Positions 18,871-28,472 of a stretch of DNA of 64,000 nt are shown piece after piece. The DNA lies in NCBI GenBank assembly GCA_903881475.1, contig CAIRTK010000059.1, forward strand, positions 1 to 64,000. The letters are read 5' to 3'. A program made the position numbers and the translations under genes. This DNA comes from an uncultured Opitutia bacterium. Lineage in GTDB: Bacteria > Verrucomicrobiota > Verrucomicrobiia > Opitutales > Opitutaceae. Numbering within the stretch: the first letter of the stretch is position 1; each line of letters opens with the position of its first letter. The notes beneath the pieces are model-generated. The model did no database searches. It was not told the origin of the DNA and was given only the letters and a program-made list of their open reading frames with translations.

Positions 18871-20745
18871 TCAATGGACATAAACGGGCGGAGCCGCCCG
18901 GCGCTGTCCGGCGGGATAGAGGTCATAGAGGAAATAAAGCCGGGCGGACAAGACGGGCGGCGTGGCCGCGAGCCCGGGAAAGAACGGGTAGGCGGCCAGC
19001 TGGGTATCGATGAACCGGTTCTCGCGCGTGATCAAAACAAAGCGGTATCCGGCGGCGCGCAGGCGGGTGACGCCGGCCTGGAACCCCGTGTCCGGCCGGA
19101 ACAGAAACCGCACGTCCGGACTGAAGAGCGGCACCGCGTGGGCGCCGTGATCGACCAGCAGCGCGTGCACGATGGGGTCGGACACGAGGATCTTGCGATC
19201 CTCCGCGGCGTCGACGATTGCCTGCCAGCGGGCGTCCTCGCTCCACTGCCGGCGCAGTTCGCCGAAGAGATGCCAGGCCAGCGGGGGTTCGCGCCACCAC
19301 GCCGGCCGGACCGTGAGGGGAAGGTACAGCGAGGTGGCGCCCGCCTGGACCGCCAGCACGCCGAGGGCAAGGGTCACGAGCCAGCCATGGCGAAGGGCGG
19401 CGGCGCGGGCGAGCCAGCCTCCGCCGAGGGCGGCGCCGAGCGCGATGGCGGGGGCGAGCGAGCGCGTCGAGTAAACCACGCCGCCCGAGGTCAGCCCGGC
19501 GAGCCACAGCCACAGCACAAACAGCGCGAGCAAGGCGCCGAGCCATGGGCCGGACTCGCGCCAGCGCGCGAGACCGGCGGCGCAGCCCAGGACCAGCGGC
19601 AGGCCGGCCAGCAGTGCGACGGTGGCCGGGAGCGGCGCGAATACGTCCGGATTGGCAGCGAGATTGAAGGCCTTCGCGACGAGGTGCATGTACTCCGCGT
19701 GGACCGGATTGACCGGAAAGAGCGTGCCGAGCTCGAAGCAGTAGAGCGGGTGGCCGGTCTTGATCCAGTTGCGCAGGTACCATGGCAGTGACACCGCGGC
19801 GGCGGCCGCGAGGAAAGCGAGGGCTTGGCGGACCGGCCGGCGCCACCACACCAGCGCGAGCAAGCCGAGCGCCGGGAAGCAGAGGCCGTATTCCCGCGCG
19901 AGCGCACCGCTGCCGGCGGCGACCCCTGCCCAGATCATCCAGCCGGTGCGCGGGTCGGTCCGGCCCCGCTCGATGAACCAGAACATCGTGACGACCGAGA
20001 GCGCCGTCAGCCCGGTCTCCTGGCCCATGGCGACGGCCCAGAGGAGCGCCGCGCTGGTCGCCAGCAGCGCGGCCGCGGCGAAGCCGGCGGCGGGTCCGGA
20101 ACGCGCGGCGGCGAGCCGACCGACGACGTAAAAAATCAGCAGCCCTTGGGCGCCGACGACCGGCGTGGTCGCCCACGTTTCCATGCGGCCGAGGCTGAGG
20201 TAGGACCAGGCATAGAGACTGGAGACGAGCGGGGCGATGCCATCGCACCAGCCATAGTGAAGAAAATCATCCGCGGTGAACGGGGGATAAAATCCCAGAT
20301 TGCCGGTGCGGATCATCTCGCGCGCGAGAAAGTCCCAGCGGAACGGGCAGTCCCAACCGGACAGGGGTTCGATCAAAGTCCGAACCACGATTGCCAGCAG
20401 GCCGGCCGAGGCCGGAAGCAGCAGCCAATAAAATGACTGCCATCGCCAGCGCGCCCGCTCCGGCCGTGGAGCCGCCTGGAGGTTTGGGCGCGGACGCAGG
20501 CGTGCGATGAGGACGAGCCCGGCGCAAAAGAGGGCCAGCGCGAGCGAAAGCCGCGGGGCATCGAGCCGCACGCCGATCGCATCGAGCAGCAGCAATAGAT
20601 TCGTCAGCAGTGCCGCCGAACCCAGCAGGGCCCCGGCCGGGCCGCCCGGAGTGCCCAGCGCCCGGCCCAGCAGCCAGCCCGGCAGCAGGAGGCCGCCGGC
20701 CAGCAACGCCACGAACCGGAGGAGGTGCAGCAAATCAAGGGACAT
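18871..20745 (-). CDS. GT-C type membrane glycosyltransferase-like protein
   Basis: 624 residues with about twelve hydrophobic segments. PLSGWDCPFRWDFLAREM and YPPFTADDFLHYGWCDGIAP form the first large outer loop; the D/D-D residues there would be the donor-binding acidic positions of a GT-C enzyme. LPWYLRNWIKTGHPLYCF in the middle is characteristic of PMT_2-type GT39 proteins. It lies 69 bases downstream of the GT2 gene at 20815, suggesting donor supply by that enzyme. The C-terminal roughly 130 residues are soluble. Confidence 0.72.
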   Translation of the reverse strand: MSLDLLHLLRFVALLAGGLLLPGWLLGRALGTPGGPAGALLGSAALLTNLLLLLDAIGVRLDAPRLSLALALFCAGLVLIARLRPRPNLQAAPRPERARWRWQSFYWLLLPASAGLLAIVVRTLIEPLSGWDCPFRWDFLAREMIRTGNLGFYPPFTADDFLHYGWCDGIAPLVSSLYAWSYLSLGRMETWATTPVVGAQGLLIFYVVGRLAAARSGPAAGFAAAALLATSAALLWAVAMGQETGLTALSVVTMFWFIERGRTDPRTGWMIWAGVAAGSGALAREYGLCFPALGLLALVWWRRPVRQALAFLAAAAAVSLPWYLRNWIKTGHPLYCFELGTLFPVNPVHAEYMHLVAKAFNLAANPDVFAPLPATVALLAGLPLVLGCAAGLARWRESGPWLGALLALFVLWLWLAGLTSGGVVYSTRSLAPAIALGAALGGGWLARAAALRHGWLVTLALGVLAVQAGATSLYLPLTVRPAWWREPPLAWHLFGELRRQWSEDARWQAIVDAAEDRKILVSDPIVHALLVDHGAHAVPLFSPDVRFLFRPDTGFQAGVTRLRAAGYRFVLITRENRFIDTQLAAYPFFPGLAATPPVLSARLYFLYDLYPAGQRRAAPPVYVH

Positions 20746-20814
20746 CGCGCGGCTGGCTCACCCGGGGGTTCCCGATTGCCACCGGGAGGTGTGCAGCGGG
20801 CGCGGGCACGGCGG

Positions 20815-21504
20815 TCAGTGAAACACGTTGTATTTCACGATGGCCCAGAGGGCGCGGAAGCCGTCGCGCCAGCCGATCTTTTTCCCCTCGGCGTACGTGC
20901 GGCCGTAGTAACTGATGCCGACCTCGTAGATGACGCAGTTGAGCTTCGCCACCTTGGCGGTGATCTCCGGCTCGAAGCCGAAGCGGTTCTCCTCGATCGT
21001 GATCTTCTGCAGCACGTCGCGCCGGAAGACCTTGTAGCAGGTCTCCATGTCCGTGAGGTTGATCCCGGTGAACATGTTGGAGAGCAGGGTGAGAAACTTG
21101 TTGCCGACCATGTGCCAGAAATAAACCACGCGGTGCGCCTCGGCGCCCATGAAGCGCGAGCCGAACACCACGTCGGCCTTGCCGTCGAGGATGGGCTTGA
21201 GCAGCCGCGGATATTCCTGCGGATCATACTCGAGGTCGGCGTCCTGCACGATGACGGCGTCGCCGGTGGCGGCGGCAAAGCCCGTGCGCAGGGCGGAGCC
21301 CTTGCCCTGGTTGAACTCGTGGTAGATCACCTTGTCCACCAGCGGGGCGATCTGCGTGCGGAGCAGGTCCCGGGTGCCGTCGCGCGAACAGTCGTCCACG
21401 ATGATGATCTCCATGCTGGCGACCGGGGCGGCCCGCACGCGGTCGACGATGGTACGGATGGTCTTGGCCTCGTTATAGCAAGGGATGACGATGGTGAGCT
21501 TCAT
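20815..21504 (-). CDS. DPM1-like polyprenyl-phosphate glycosyltransferase (GT2)
   Basis: 229 residues without membrane helices. [30 protein letters not shown] and [18 protein letters not shown] (D-A-D) are the GT-A and metal-binding motifs; [28 protein letters not shown] and [12 protein letters not shown] are the conserved DPM/DPG blocks. Known family reaction: sugar transfer from an NDP-sugar to polyprenyl phosphate. It sits in the minus-strand block between two GT-C proteins and would charge their carrier. Unlike the GtrB-like gene at 14375 it lacks C-terminal helices, so two distinct lipid-linked sugars may be made. Confidence 0.9.
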   Translation of the reverse strand: MKLTIVIPCYNEAKTIRTIVDRVRAAPVASMEIIIVDDCSRDGTRDLLRTQIAPLVDKVIYHEFNQGKGSALRTGFAAATGDAVIVQDADLEYDPQEYPRLLKPILDGKADVVFGSRFMGAEAHRVVYFWHMVGNKFLTLLSNMFTGINLTDMETCYKVFRRDVLQKITIEENRFGFEPEITAKVAKLNCVIYEVGISYYGRTYAEGKKIGWRDGFRALWAIVKYNVFH

Positions 21505-21609
21505 GCGGGCGGCCCACCGTAGCCGAGCGGGGAAGGGACGGAAGTTTTTTCCGGCCGGGCGGAAAGACGCGGGAACGGACGCAGGTTGCGATCCGACCGA
21601 GGACGCCTT

Positions 21610-23403
21610 TCAGGGTAACTGCCAAAGGCTCCAGCCCTGTTCCTGGTCGATGCGGCGCCCCGGCAGGACAGGATGCCAGGCATCGCGCGTCAGGATGAAT
21701 TTTGCGCCGTAACGGGTGGCGAGTGCCCGGAGTTCATTCGGGGTGTGGGCGCGCCAGGCGGCGGTGGCATCGGTCGCCCGGTTGAGGGGACTGCCCAGCA
21801 CGGCATCCATCCGCTCCTTCCATTCGCGCAGGCCGCGCTCGGAAAAGGGAGAATTCTTGTCATCCCCCACGGCGCCCCGGCGGGCATACAGTTTGAAGCT
21901 CCAGGTTTCCCCCGCCGGCGGCAGCAGCACCATGGCGTCGGTCGGCGAATTCTCCCCGAAACGCCACCCGAGCAGGCCGGGGGCGTCGGACGGGGCCGCA
22001 TTGACCGCAAAGCGCGCCGCGAGGAACGGCGGCCAGTCGCCCCGGAGCGAGGCACGGACGCACAGGCCGGCGCCGACCACGGCCAGAAGGGCGACGAAGG
22101 CCAGAACCCGGGGTTGACGCCGGAGCCAGGCCGGCGCGCATTGCACGGCGAAGATCGCCGCATACATCCCGTAGCGAAGCCCGCGGGCCGCGAGGGAGTG
22201 GTCAAAGGGTTGGAAAGCCAGCAGCACCGCCCCGGCGAGGACGAACGTGGTCCACGACGGCGGACGCTCCGGCTCCGCCGGCCGGGTTAGCACGGCGGCG
22301 AGCGCCAGCAGGAATCCGGGGAAAAGCGAGAATGGTATCAGGACGAGCAGAACGGCGCCGAGCCAGTCCCGGCGGACGGCGCGGGCCTGAATGCGGGTCG
22401 CCAGCAGGACCAAAATCACGCCTTGGGCGAGCGGGGTAATCCGCGCGGGCTGCAGTTTGGCGACCAAGGCCAGGGGCATCCATTCGATGAACAGGTAGTT
22501 CAGGACGAGGGCGCTGGCCGTGACGGCGAGCGTGAACCAGAGCAGAGGCCGCTCGAACGCCGGGCGTCCGGCGGACGTCCGAGACAGGAACCAGGCGGTC
22601 CCCGCATAAAAAGCCAGGGCCTGGGTCCAGACCGCCCAGCCCCAGGCGGAGGGTACCAGATGGTGGGGCAGGCGCAGCTGGGCGTAGATCTCGACGAACG
22701 CCCGGTTGTCGAGCGCGCCGGATCCCGTGTCCGCACCCAGGCGCAGCGGGACATAGACGAGGGCGAGTCCAAGCGCCCACCAGCCGAGCGCCGCGAGGCG
22801 TTGCCGGCCGGTGGCCTTGTACAGCAGGGGCAGCGCCAGCAGGCCGGCATAAAATCCGACGAGGAACTGCAGCAATGCGGCCAGGCCGAAGCAGGCGTAC
22901 GCTGCCGCGCTGCGTCCGCGGGCCGCGAGCGCCGCGCCCACCATGACCGCGGCCCCGGCCCAGACCGCCGGCACCGGGGCATGCGTGTAGAAATACACGC
23001 CGCCCAAAGTGCCGATGCCGACGGTCAGCAGCCAGGTGCCCAGGGTGGCGGTCGCGAAGGTGCCCAGCCCCAGCGACCGGGCGAGCGACCGGATTCCCCA
23101 CAGCAACGCGGCCAGCGCCACCAGGTGCCAGCCGGCAAACGCCCAGGCCAGCGGCAGGCCGGCCCGGGCCGGCAGGAGGATGAGTTCATTGTAGTAAAAG
23201 CGCGGGCTGAACTGCAGCGCTTCCTGGACGGCGAAATCGTGCGGAAACAGCCGGGGATCGAGGGCCGCCTGCAGGGTTGCGACCTCCACGTTGCTCAACG
23301 TCGGCCACACGTAGCCCCGCAGCACCCAGAGCGCCGCGGTGAGGAAGACCAGTTCGCCGGCCGCGACGGTGGCGGCCTTGACCGGGCTGGGGGCGGAACT
23401 CAT
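21610..23403 (-). CDS. Multi-pass membrane protein of unknown family, GT-C-like
   Basis: 597 residues. An N-terminal helix is followed by a soluble loop containing DPRLFPHDFAVQEAL and FYYNELILLPAR, then about eleven hydrophobic segments and a soluble tail of about 130 residues that includes SPTDAMVLLPPAG. The loop-then-helices plan is like the other GT-C proteins here, but I do not recognise the family. It heads the seven-gene minus-strand block. Its start codon is only 10 bases from the divergent flippase start, so its promoter must lie inside the flippase gene or be shared. Confidence 0.68.
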   Translation of the reverse strand: MSSAPSPVKAATVAAGELVFLTAALWVLRGYVWPTLSNVEVATLQAALDPRLFPHDFAVQEALQFSPRFYYNELILLPARAGLPLAWAFAGWHLVALAALLWGIRSLARSLGLGTFATATLGTWLLTVGIGTLGGVYFYTHAPVPAVWAGAAVMVGAALAARGRSAAAYACFGLAALLQFLVGFYAGLLALPLLYKATGRQRLAALGWWALGLALVYVPLRLGADTGSGALDNRAFVEIYAQLRLPHHLVPSAWGWAVWTQALAFYAGTAWFLSRTSAGRPAFERPLLWFTLAVTASALVLNYLFIEWMPLALVAKLQPARITPLAQGVILVLLATRIQARAVRRDWLGAVLLVLIPFSLFPGFLLALAAVLTRPAEPERPPSWTTFVLAGAVLLAFQPFDHSLAARGLRYGMYAAIFAVQCAPAWLRRQPRVLAFVALLAVVGAGLCVRASLRGDWPPFLAARFAVNAAPSDAPGLLGWRFGENSPTDAMVLLPPAGETWSFKLYARRGAVGDDKNSPFSERGLREWKERMDAVLGSPLNRATDATAAWRAHTPNELRALATRYGAKFILTRDAWHPVLPGRRIDQEQGWSLWQLP

Positions 23404-23413
23404 CGTGACCCGA

Positions 23414-24739
23414 ATGCAGCAGCTGGCCGACGTTTTGGCAAAGCCGGGTTTTCAAAAGGCCGCCGCCAACCTCGGCTGGCTTTTTGCCGAGCGGGCCGTG
23501 CGGTTTGTCCTGGGTGTGATGGTCGGCTTTTTGGTGGCCCGTCACCTGGGCCCGGTCCGGCTGGGCGGGCTCAGTTACTGCGCCGCGATTGTCTCGCTGA
23601 TCAGCGGCGTGGCGTCGCTGGGGCTTGATGGCGTGGTCAAGCGGGACCTCCTGCAAAACCCGGCCGACCCCGCGGACCTGCTGGCCAGCAGCGTAATCAT
23701 GCGCCTGGGCGCCGGCCTAGCCTGCTTCGCCGGCCTGATCACACTGGGATTTTCCGGCGTGCTCGGATCCGGCGAGGAGCCGCGGCTGCTCGCGATCCTG
23801 GGCCTGACGCTCTTCCAGCCGGCCTTGCTTGTCCCCGACCTTTGGCTGCAAGCCCATCTGCGGGCGAAGCTCTCGGTCGGCGCGCAGACCGCGGCCCTGG
23901 CGCTCGGTGCGGCCCTGAGGATTTACCTGATCTATTCTGGGGCGTCGCTGGCGGCGTTTGCCTGGGCCGTCGTGGTGGAAGGCCTGCTGGCGGCGGCGGG
24001 CATTCACCTGCTGGCGCGGCGTTCCGGCCTGGAATTTTCCTGGCTTGCCGCGCGGGCCGCCACGATGCGCCGGCTCGCGGCCGAGGCGTGGCCGCTGATG
24101 TTTGCCGGCCTGGCGGTGGTCGTCTACATGAAGATCGACGAAGTGATGCTCCGCGTGCTGGTCGGTCCCGCCGCGGTGGGAATTTATTCGGCGGCCAGCC
24201 GGCTCACCGAGATCTGGTACTTCATTCCCCTGGCGCTGGCCTCGAGCCTGCTGCCGGCCCTGTTGCGCGCCCGCGAGCGCGGTGAACACGATTACCGGTC
24301 GCGCCTGCAGCATTACTATGATCTCAACGCCGCCTTGGCCTACGGGCTGTCCGTGCCCGTCGCGCTGGCGGCTCCGCTGATCGTGCGCCTGGCCTATGGC
24401 GAGGCTTTCGCGGCGGCGGGTCCGATTGTCGCCGTGCATATCTGGTCGAGCATTTTTGTCTTTATCGGCGTCGCCCGTGGACAGTGGCTGGTGAATGAAC
24501 GCCTGCAGCGGTTCTATCTCGGTGCGACGCTGGCGGGCGCGGCGGTCAACATCGCGCTGAACTTTTTTGCGATTCCGCGGTGGGGCGGCTTGGGCGCAGC
24601 GGCGGCCACCGTGGTGTCGCAGGCGCTGGCGTCATGGCTGTCGTCGTTTTGCCTCGCCGGCACGCGGGAGACCGGCTGGATGCAAACCCGCGCCCTGCTG
24701 GTGCCCGTGCTGGGCTGGCGCCATTTCCGCCGCGCGTGA
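23414..24739 (+). CDS. Wzx-type polysaccharide flippase
   Basis: 441 residues, about twelve to fourteen helices, of the MOP superfamily. ANLGWLFAERAVRFVLGVMV at the N-terminus and FLVARHLGPVRLGGL are the signature of polysaccharide biosynthesis protein flippases, which move undecaprenyl-diphosphate-linked repeat units across the inner membrane. KIDEVMLRVLVGPAAVGIYSAA at about residue 240 is the matching mid-protein block. ATG at 23414 is chosen because longer frames would invade the divergent gene. It overlaps the next gene by four bases (GTGA). Confidence 0.88.
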   Translation: MQQLADVLAKPGFQKAAANLGWLFAERAVRFVLGVMVGFLVARHLGPVRLGGLSYCAAIVSLISGVASLGLDGVVKRDLLQNPADPADLLASSVIMRLGAGLACFAGLITLGFSGVLGSGEEPRLLAILGLTLFQPALLVPDLWLQAHLRAKLSVGAQTAALALGAALRIYLIYSGASLAAFAWAVVVEGLLAAAGIHLLARRSGLEFSWLAARAATMRRLAAEAWPLMFAGLAVVVYMKIDEVMLRVLVGPAAVGIYSAASRLTEIWYFIPLALASSLLPALLRARERGEHDYRSRLQHYYDLNAALAYGLSVPVALAAPLIVRLAYGEAFAAAGPIVAVHIWSSIFVFIGVARGQWLVNERLQRFYLGATLAGAAVNIALNFFAIPRWGGLGAAAATVVSQALASWLSSFCLAGTRETGWMQTRALLVPVLGWRHFRRA

Positions 24740-25629
24740 ATCCCGTCCCCGTCATCCTCTTTGCCTACGCCCGGCCCGCCCACCTGGCGCGGGTGCTGGA
24801 CAGCCTGCGCGAAAACCGCGTCCCGCTGGTGTACGCCTTTGCCGACGGAGCCAAGGGTACCGCCGATGCCGACGCCGTGGCGGAGACCCGGGCCCGGTTG
24901 CGGGCGGTCGACTGGTGCGAACTCCGGCTCACGGAGCGGAAGGAAAACCTGGGCCTTGGCCGCAACGTCCTGGCCGGCGTGGGCGAGGTGGCGGCGCGGC
25001 ATGGGGCCTTTGTGGTCTGGGAGGACGACCTCGTCGCGGTGCCCGGTACGTATGCCTGGCTGTGCGCAGCCCTCGCGCACTATGCGGAGGATCCCCGGGT
25101 CATGAGCGTCACCGCCTGGACGCATCCGCGGGTGACCCCGCCCGGGATCGGTTTGGCCCCGTATTTTGACGGCCGGGCGGAATGCTGGGTCTGGGGTGCC
25201 TGGTCGCGCAGTTGGTCCGGCATGGCGGAGGAGACCGCCGCGGCGAAGCTGCGGTCTGCAGAGGTCTGGGGAGTGGCGCCCGACGCCTATGGGGCCGACC
25301 TGCCGGCGATGGCGCGGGTTGAAGTCCGCAAGAACATCTGGGCTGTCCGGTGGCTGTATCATCACCTGGCGCGCGGCGGCCTGTGCCTGCGTCCGCCGTG
25401 GAGCATGGTGGAGCACCTGGGTTTTGATCACACGGCAACCCACGCCGCGGGTGCCAAGGAATGGGAGAACCCGCCGTTGCGGCCGGCCCCGCCCGTTCCG
25501 GAGGAGTGGCCGGTGGCGGTGGAGAATCCCGCGTGCCGACCGCTCTGGCGCGCGGCCAATCCGCCGCGCCGGTGGTGGACGCGGCTCTGGCGGCGGGCGA
25601 CCCTGGCCTGGGCCGGGAATTCCGGATGA
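24736..25629 (+). CDS. Glycosyltransferase (GT2/GnT-I-like)
   Basis: 297 residues from a GTG that overlaps the flippase stop (GTGA). VPVILFAYARPAHLARVLDSL opens a GT-A fold, and VVWEDDLVAVPGTYAW carries the E-D-D metal site of the type found in GnT-I-like and other GT2 enzymes that modify sugar chains. ECWVWGAWSRSW is a conserved aromatic loop in these bacterial homologues. No membrane segment. The tight coupling to a flippase and two methyltransferases suggests it extends the lipid-linked repeat unit. The GTG start is inferred from the overlap. Confidence 0.8.
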   Translation: MNPVPVILFAYARPAHLARVLDSLRENRVPLVYAFADGAKGTADADAVAETRARLRAVDWCELRLTERKENLGLGRNVLAGVGEVAARHGAFVVWEDDLVAVPGTYAWLCAALAHYAEDPRVMSVTAWTHPRVTPPGIGLAPYFDGRAECWVWGAWSRSWSGMAEETAAAKLRSAEVWGVAPDAYGADLPAMARVEVRKNIWAVRWLYHHLARGGLCLRPPWSMVEHLGFDHTATHAAGAKEWENPPLRPAPPVPEEWPVAVENPACRPLWRAANPPRRWWTRLWRRATLAWAGNSG

Positions 25630-26450
25630 ACCGCTTATGGAAAGCCGCCGCGAAAGCGGCTGTGCCGCCCGGAGTCCGCACGCTGCTGCGGGCGTGGCTG
25701 GGCTGGCGCTGGTTCGAAGGGAATTATGCCACGTGGGCCGCGGCCAAGGCGGCGAGTGGCGGTTATGATGACGCGCTGATCGTGGAGCGCGTGGCCGCGG
25801 CCACCCAGTCGGTCCGGGACGGCCGCGCCGCTTACGAGCGCGACGGCGTGAGTTTTGCCGATCCGTTGCCCGAGCAAGCGCTGATGGAGGCGCTGGGGCT
25901 GGTGGCCGGGGCGAACGGCGGACTGTTGCGGGTGCTCGATTTCGGCGGGGCACTCGGGACGACGTACTGGCGGCATCGGCGGGAACTCGCGGCCCTGGGT
26001 GAAGTGGGCTGGAACATCGTCGAGCAGCCCCGGTTTGCCGCCCGGGGCCCGGCCCTGGCTGATGGCACGCCCCTCCGGTTTTTTCCCAGTGTGGCGGAGG
26101 CGGCGGTGGCGGGCGCGCATGACGTGCTGCTGGCCTCGACCACGGTCCAATACCTCGCGGACCCCGCGGCGGTGATCACGTCCTGGATGGACCGCGGCTT
26201 TCCGTGGCTGCTCTTCAACAACCTCCCGTTGCATCGCGACGCCCCCGACCGCATCGCGGTGCAGCATGTGCCGCCGGATATTTATCCCGCAAGCTATCCG
26301 GTGTGGTTTTTCAATCGTGAACGGTTCCTGGCCCGCTTTGATGGCCGCTATGAAGTTGTCCGCGAGTTCGCCTCGGAAGCGGTCTGGCCGGTGGGCTGGC
26401 GGACTTACCCGTCGACGGGCCTCCTGCTGCGGCGGAGGGAGGCGCGATGA
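25626..26450 (+). CDS. TIGR04325-type methyltransferase
   Basis: 274 residues. LRVLDFGGALGTTYWRHRREL is a variant SAM motif I typical of the TIGR04325 family, followed by WNIVEQPRFAARG and DVLLASTTVQYLADP. LLFNNLPLHRDAPDRIAVQ and YPVWFFNRERF near the C-terminus are also family blocks. Members lie in polysaccharide loci, and methylation of a sugar is presumed. ATG overlaps the previous stop (ATGA), and its own stop overlaps the next start in the same way. Confidence 0.82.
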   Translation: MNRLWKAAAKAAVPPGVRTLLRAWLGWRWFEGNYATWAAAKAASGGYDDALIVERVAAATQSVRDGRAAYERDGVSFADPLPEQALMEALGLVAGANGGLLRVLDFGGALGTTYWRHRRELAALGEVGWNIVEQPRFAARGPALADGTPLRFFPSVAEAAVAGAHDVLLASTTVQYLADPAAVITSWMDRGFPWLLFNNLPLHRDAPDRIAVQHVPPDIYPASYPVWFFNRERFLARFDGRYEVVREFASEAVWPVGWRTYPSTGLLLRRREAR

Positions 26451-27400
26451 ACTGGATTGACCGCATCATGGCCGAGCCGGAGCTGCGGGCAGCGCCGCCC
26501 GTGCTCGTGGACATCGGCGCGGCCGGCGGGGCCCACCCGGCGTGGCGGCGGATTGCGCGGCATGCGATCGGGATCGGCTTCGAGCCCGATCCGCGGGAGG
26601 CGCCGCCGGCGGGGCCGGCGCAGCGGATGTTCGCGCGCTGGATTTTTTGCCCGGGCCTGGCCGTGCCCCGGCCGACGGCCGACGGTTCCCACCCGCTGCA
26701 CCTCACCGCGTCGCCCCAGTGCTCGAGCACCCTGCGGCCGCGGCCCGCGGTGCTGGGGGACTGGGCGTTCGCGGATTTTTTCGCGGTGACGGAAACCCGG
26801 ACCTTCCCGGCGACGACCATCGAGGCGGCGCTGGCCCGGGAAGGCATCGGCCGCGTGGACTGGCTGAAGTGCGACACGCAGGGCCTTGACGCCCAACTCT
26901 TCCTCAGCCTGCCGGCGGCTTGGCGGGCGCGGGTGCTCGCGGTGGAATTCGAACCGGGGCTGATCGATGCGTATGAGGGCGAGGACAAGCTGGCCGAGGT
27001 CTTGACCGCGATGTCCCGGGAGCCGTTCTGGCTGTCGGAGCTGCGGGTGGGCCGGACGCCGCGGGGCCGGCCGGATTTGCTGGCGGGCCGGCTGGGGCCG
27101 CGCGGCGTGGCCTGGATGCGCCGGCTGGCGCCCGCCGCCCCGGCGTGGGCCAACGCGCGGTTCCTGCGGGATGTCACCCTGGCGCCCGATTCGCTGGACC
27201 GGCGCGAATTTCTGCTCGCCTGGGTGTTCGCCACGATCACCGGCCAGCACGGCCAGGCGTTGACGATCGCCGAGACAGGTGCGCGGCGGTTTGGCGACAG
27301 GCTGTTTCCGGCGATGGCGGGGTCGAGTGTGCGGCGCCTGCGCTGGGCCATGGTCCGCGGCCTGCCGCGTGCGCTCTGGCGCCGGCTCACCCGTGAGTGA
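26447..27400 (+). CDS. FkbM-family methyltransferase
   Basis: 317 residues. PVLVDIGAAGGAHPAW near residue 19 is SAM motif I, GIGFEPDP the acidic strand-2 end, and VDWLKCDTQGLDAQLFLSL the W-x-K-x-D-x-x-G/E block diagnostic of FkbM enzymes. These O-methylate sugars or polyketides. It is the second of two adjacent methyltransferases joined by an ATGA overlap. The C-terminal 100 residues are helical and less typical. Confidence 0.85.
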   Translation: MNWIDRIMAEPELRAAPPVLVDIGAAGGAHPAWRRIARHAIGIGFEPDPREAPPAGPAQRMFARWIFCPGLAVPRPTADGSHPLHLTASPQCSSTLRPRPAVLGDWAFADFFAVTETRTFPATTIEAALAREGIGRVDWLKCDTQGLDAQLFLSLPAAWRARVLAVEFEPGLIDAYEGEDKLAEVLTAMSREPFWLSELRVGRTPRGRPDLLAGRLGPRGVAWMRRLAPAAPAWANARFLRDVTLAPDSLDRREFLLAWVFATITGQHGQALTIAETGARRFGDRLFPAMAGSSVRRLRWAMVRGLPRALWRRLTRE

Positions 27401-27407
27401 CCGCGCG

Positions 27408-28472
27408 ATGAACCACTACTGCACCTATTTTGACCGCGGTTTCCTGATCCAGGGCCTGGCGCTCTGGCGCTCCCTCGCAGCGCATGACCCCGAGGCCTCG
27501 CTGTGGGTGCTCGCGCTGGACGACGATGCGGCGGAGGCCCTGCGCACGGTAGGCGGGCCGCGGCTGCACCTCGTGACGCTGGCCGAACTGGAGGCGGGGG
27601 ACGCGGAACTCCTCGCCGCCAAAGGGAACCGCTCGCGGGTGGAATATTACTTCACCCTGTCCCCCTGCTGGCCGCTCTGGCTGCTGCGGTTGCGGCCGGA
27701 GATCCGGCGGATCACCTATGTGGACGCGGATATGTTTTTCCTGGGAAGTCCCGCGGAAGTCTTCGCGGCCATGGAGACGGCCCGGGCCAGCGTGCTGGTG
27801 ACCGGACACCGGTTTCCGAGCTGGCTGGGCCATTATGAGCGGCATGGAAAATTCAATGTCGGCCTGCTGTGCTTTGCCAACGACCCGGCGGTACTGGACT
27901 GCCTCGCCGGGTGGCGGGACCAATGCCTGGACTGGTGCCATGACCGGTTGGAGGACGGCAAATATGCCGACCAGAAATACCTCGACGGCTGGCCGGAAAA
28001 ACTCGGCTCCCGCCTGATCGTGTTGGAAAATCCCGGCGTAAACCTCGCCCCGTGGAACTGGGCGGGCCGGCGGTACGAGATTTTGCCCGGTCACACGGTG
28101 CGCGTGGATGGACAGCCCGTGGTGCTGTTTCACTTCGCGCGTTTCCGGCCGCTGCTCGGCACCTGGTGGTGGCAGTCCGGGCAGCTGGACTACGGCATCA
28201 TGCCGTGGCGCCTTCGCCAGAACCTGTATGGTCCCTACTGGCAGGCGCTCGGACGAGCCCGGTCTGAACTCGCCGGGTGGCGGGTGGGTTTCGATTTTTC
28301 CCGCCGGCCGGTCCGGCTGGGCCGCGATTTCTGGCGGACGCTGCCGTTGCGGGCCGTTTTCGGCGGCGACTGGCTCCGCCTGGGCGGGATGTTTTTCAAT
28401 CTCCGCGTAGGACTCGGCCGCTGGTCGGGTCAGGTTCTGGCGAGACTGCGGACGATTTTCTTGCGAAGGTAA
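27408..28472 (+). CDS. GT8-like glycosyltransferase
   Basis: 354 residues from ATG at 27408, seven bases after the FkbM gene; a longer in-frame extension would overlap that gene. CTYFDRGFLIQGLALWRSL opens the protein and RITYVDADMFFLG supplies the D-A-D metal site (about 106-108) in the Y-V/L-D-x-D context of GT8. FNVGLLCFAND and YADQKYLDGWPE match the N-x-G and D-Q segments that complete the GT8 active site. HFARF ends the catalytic core. It converges on a GT2 gene and overlaps it by 43 bases. Confidence 0.82.
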   Translation: MNHYCTYFDRGFLIQGLALWRSLAAHDPEASLWVLALDDDAAEALRTVGGPRLHLVTLAELEAGDAELLAAKGNRSRVEYYFTLSPCWPLWLLRLRPEIRRITYVDADMFFLGSPAEVFAAMETARASVLVTGHRFPSWLGHYERHGKFNVGLLCFANDPAVLDCLAGWRDQCLDWCHDRLEDGKYADQKYLDGWPEKLGSRLIVLENPGVNLAPWNWAGRRYEILPGHTVRVDGQPVVLFHFARFRPLLGTWWWQSGQLDYGIMPWRLRQNLYGPYWQALGRARSELAGWRVGFDFSRRPVRLGRDFWRTLPLRAVFGGDWLRLGGMFFNLRVGLGRWSGQVLARLRTIFLRR

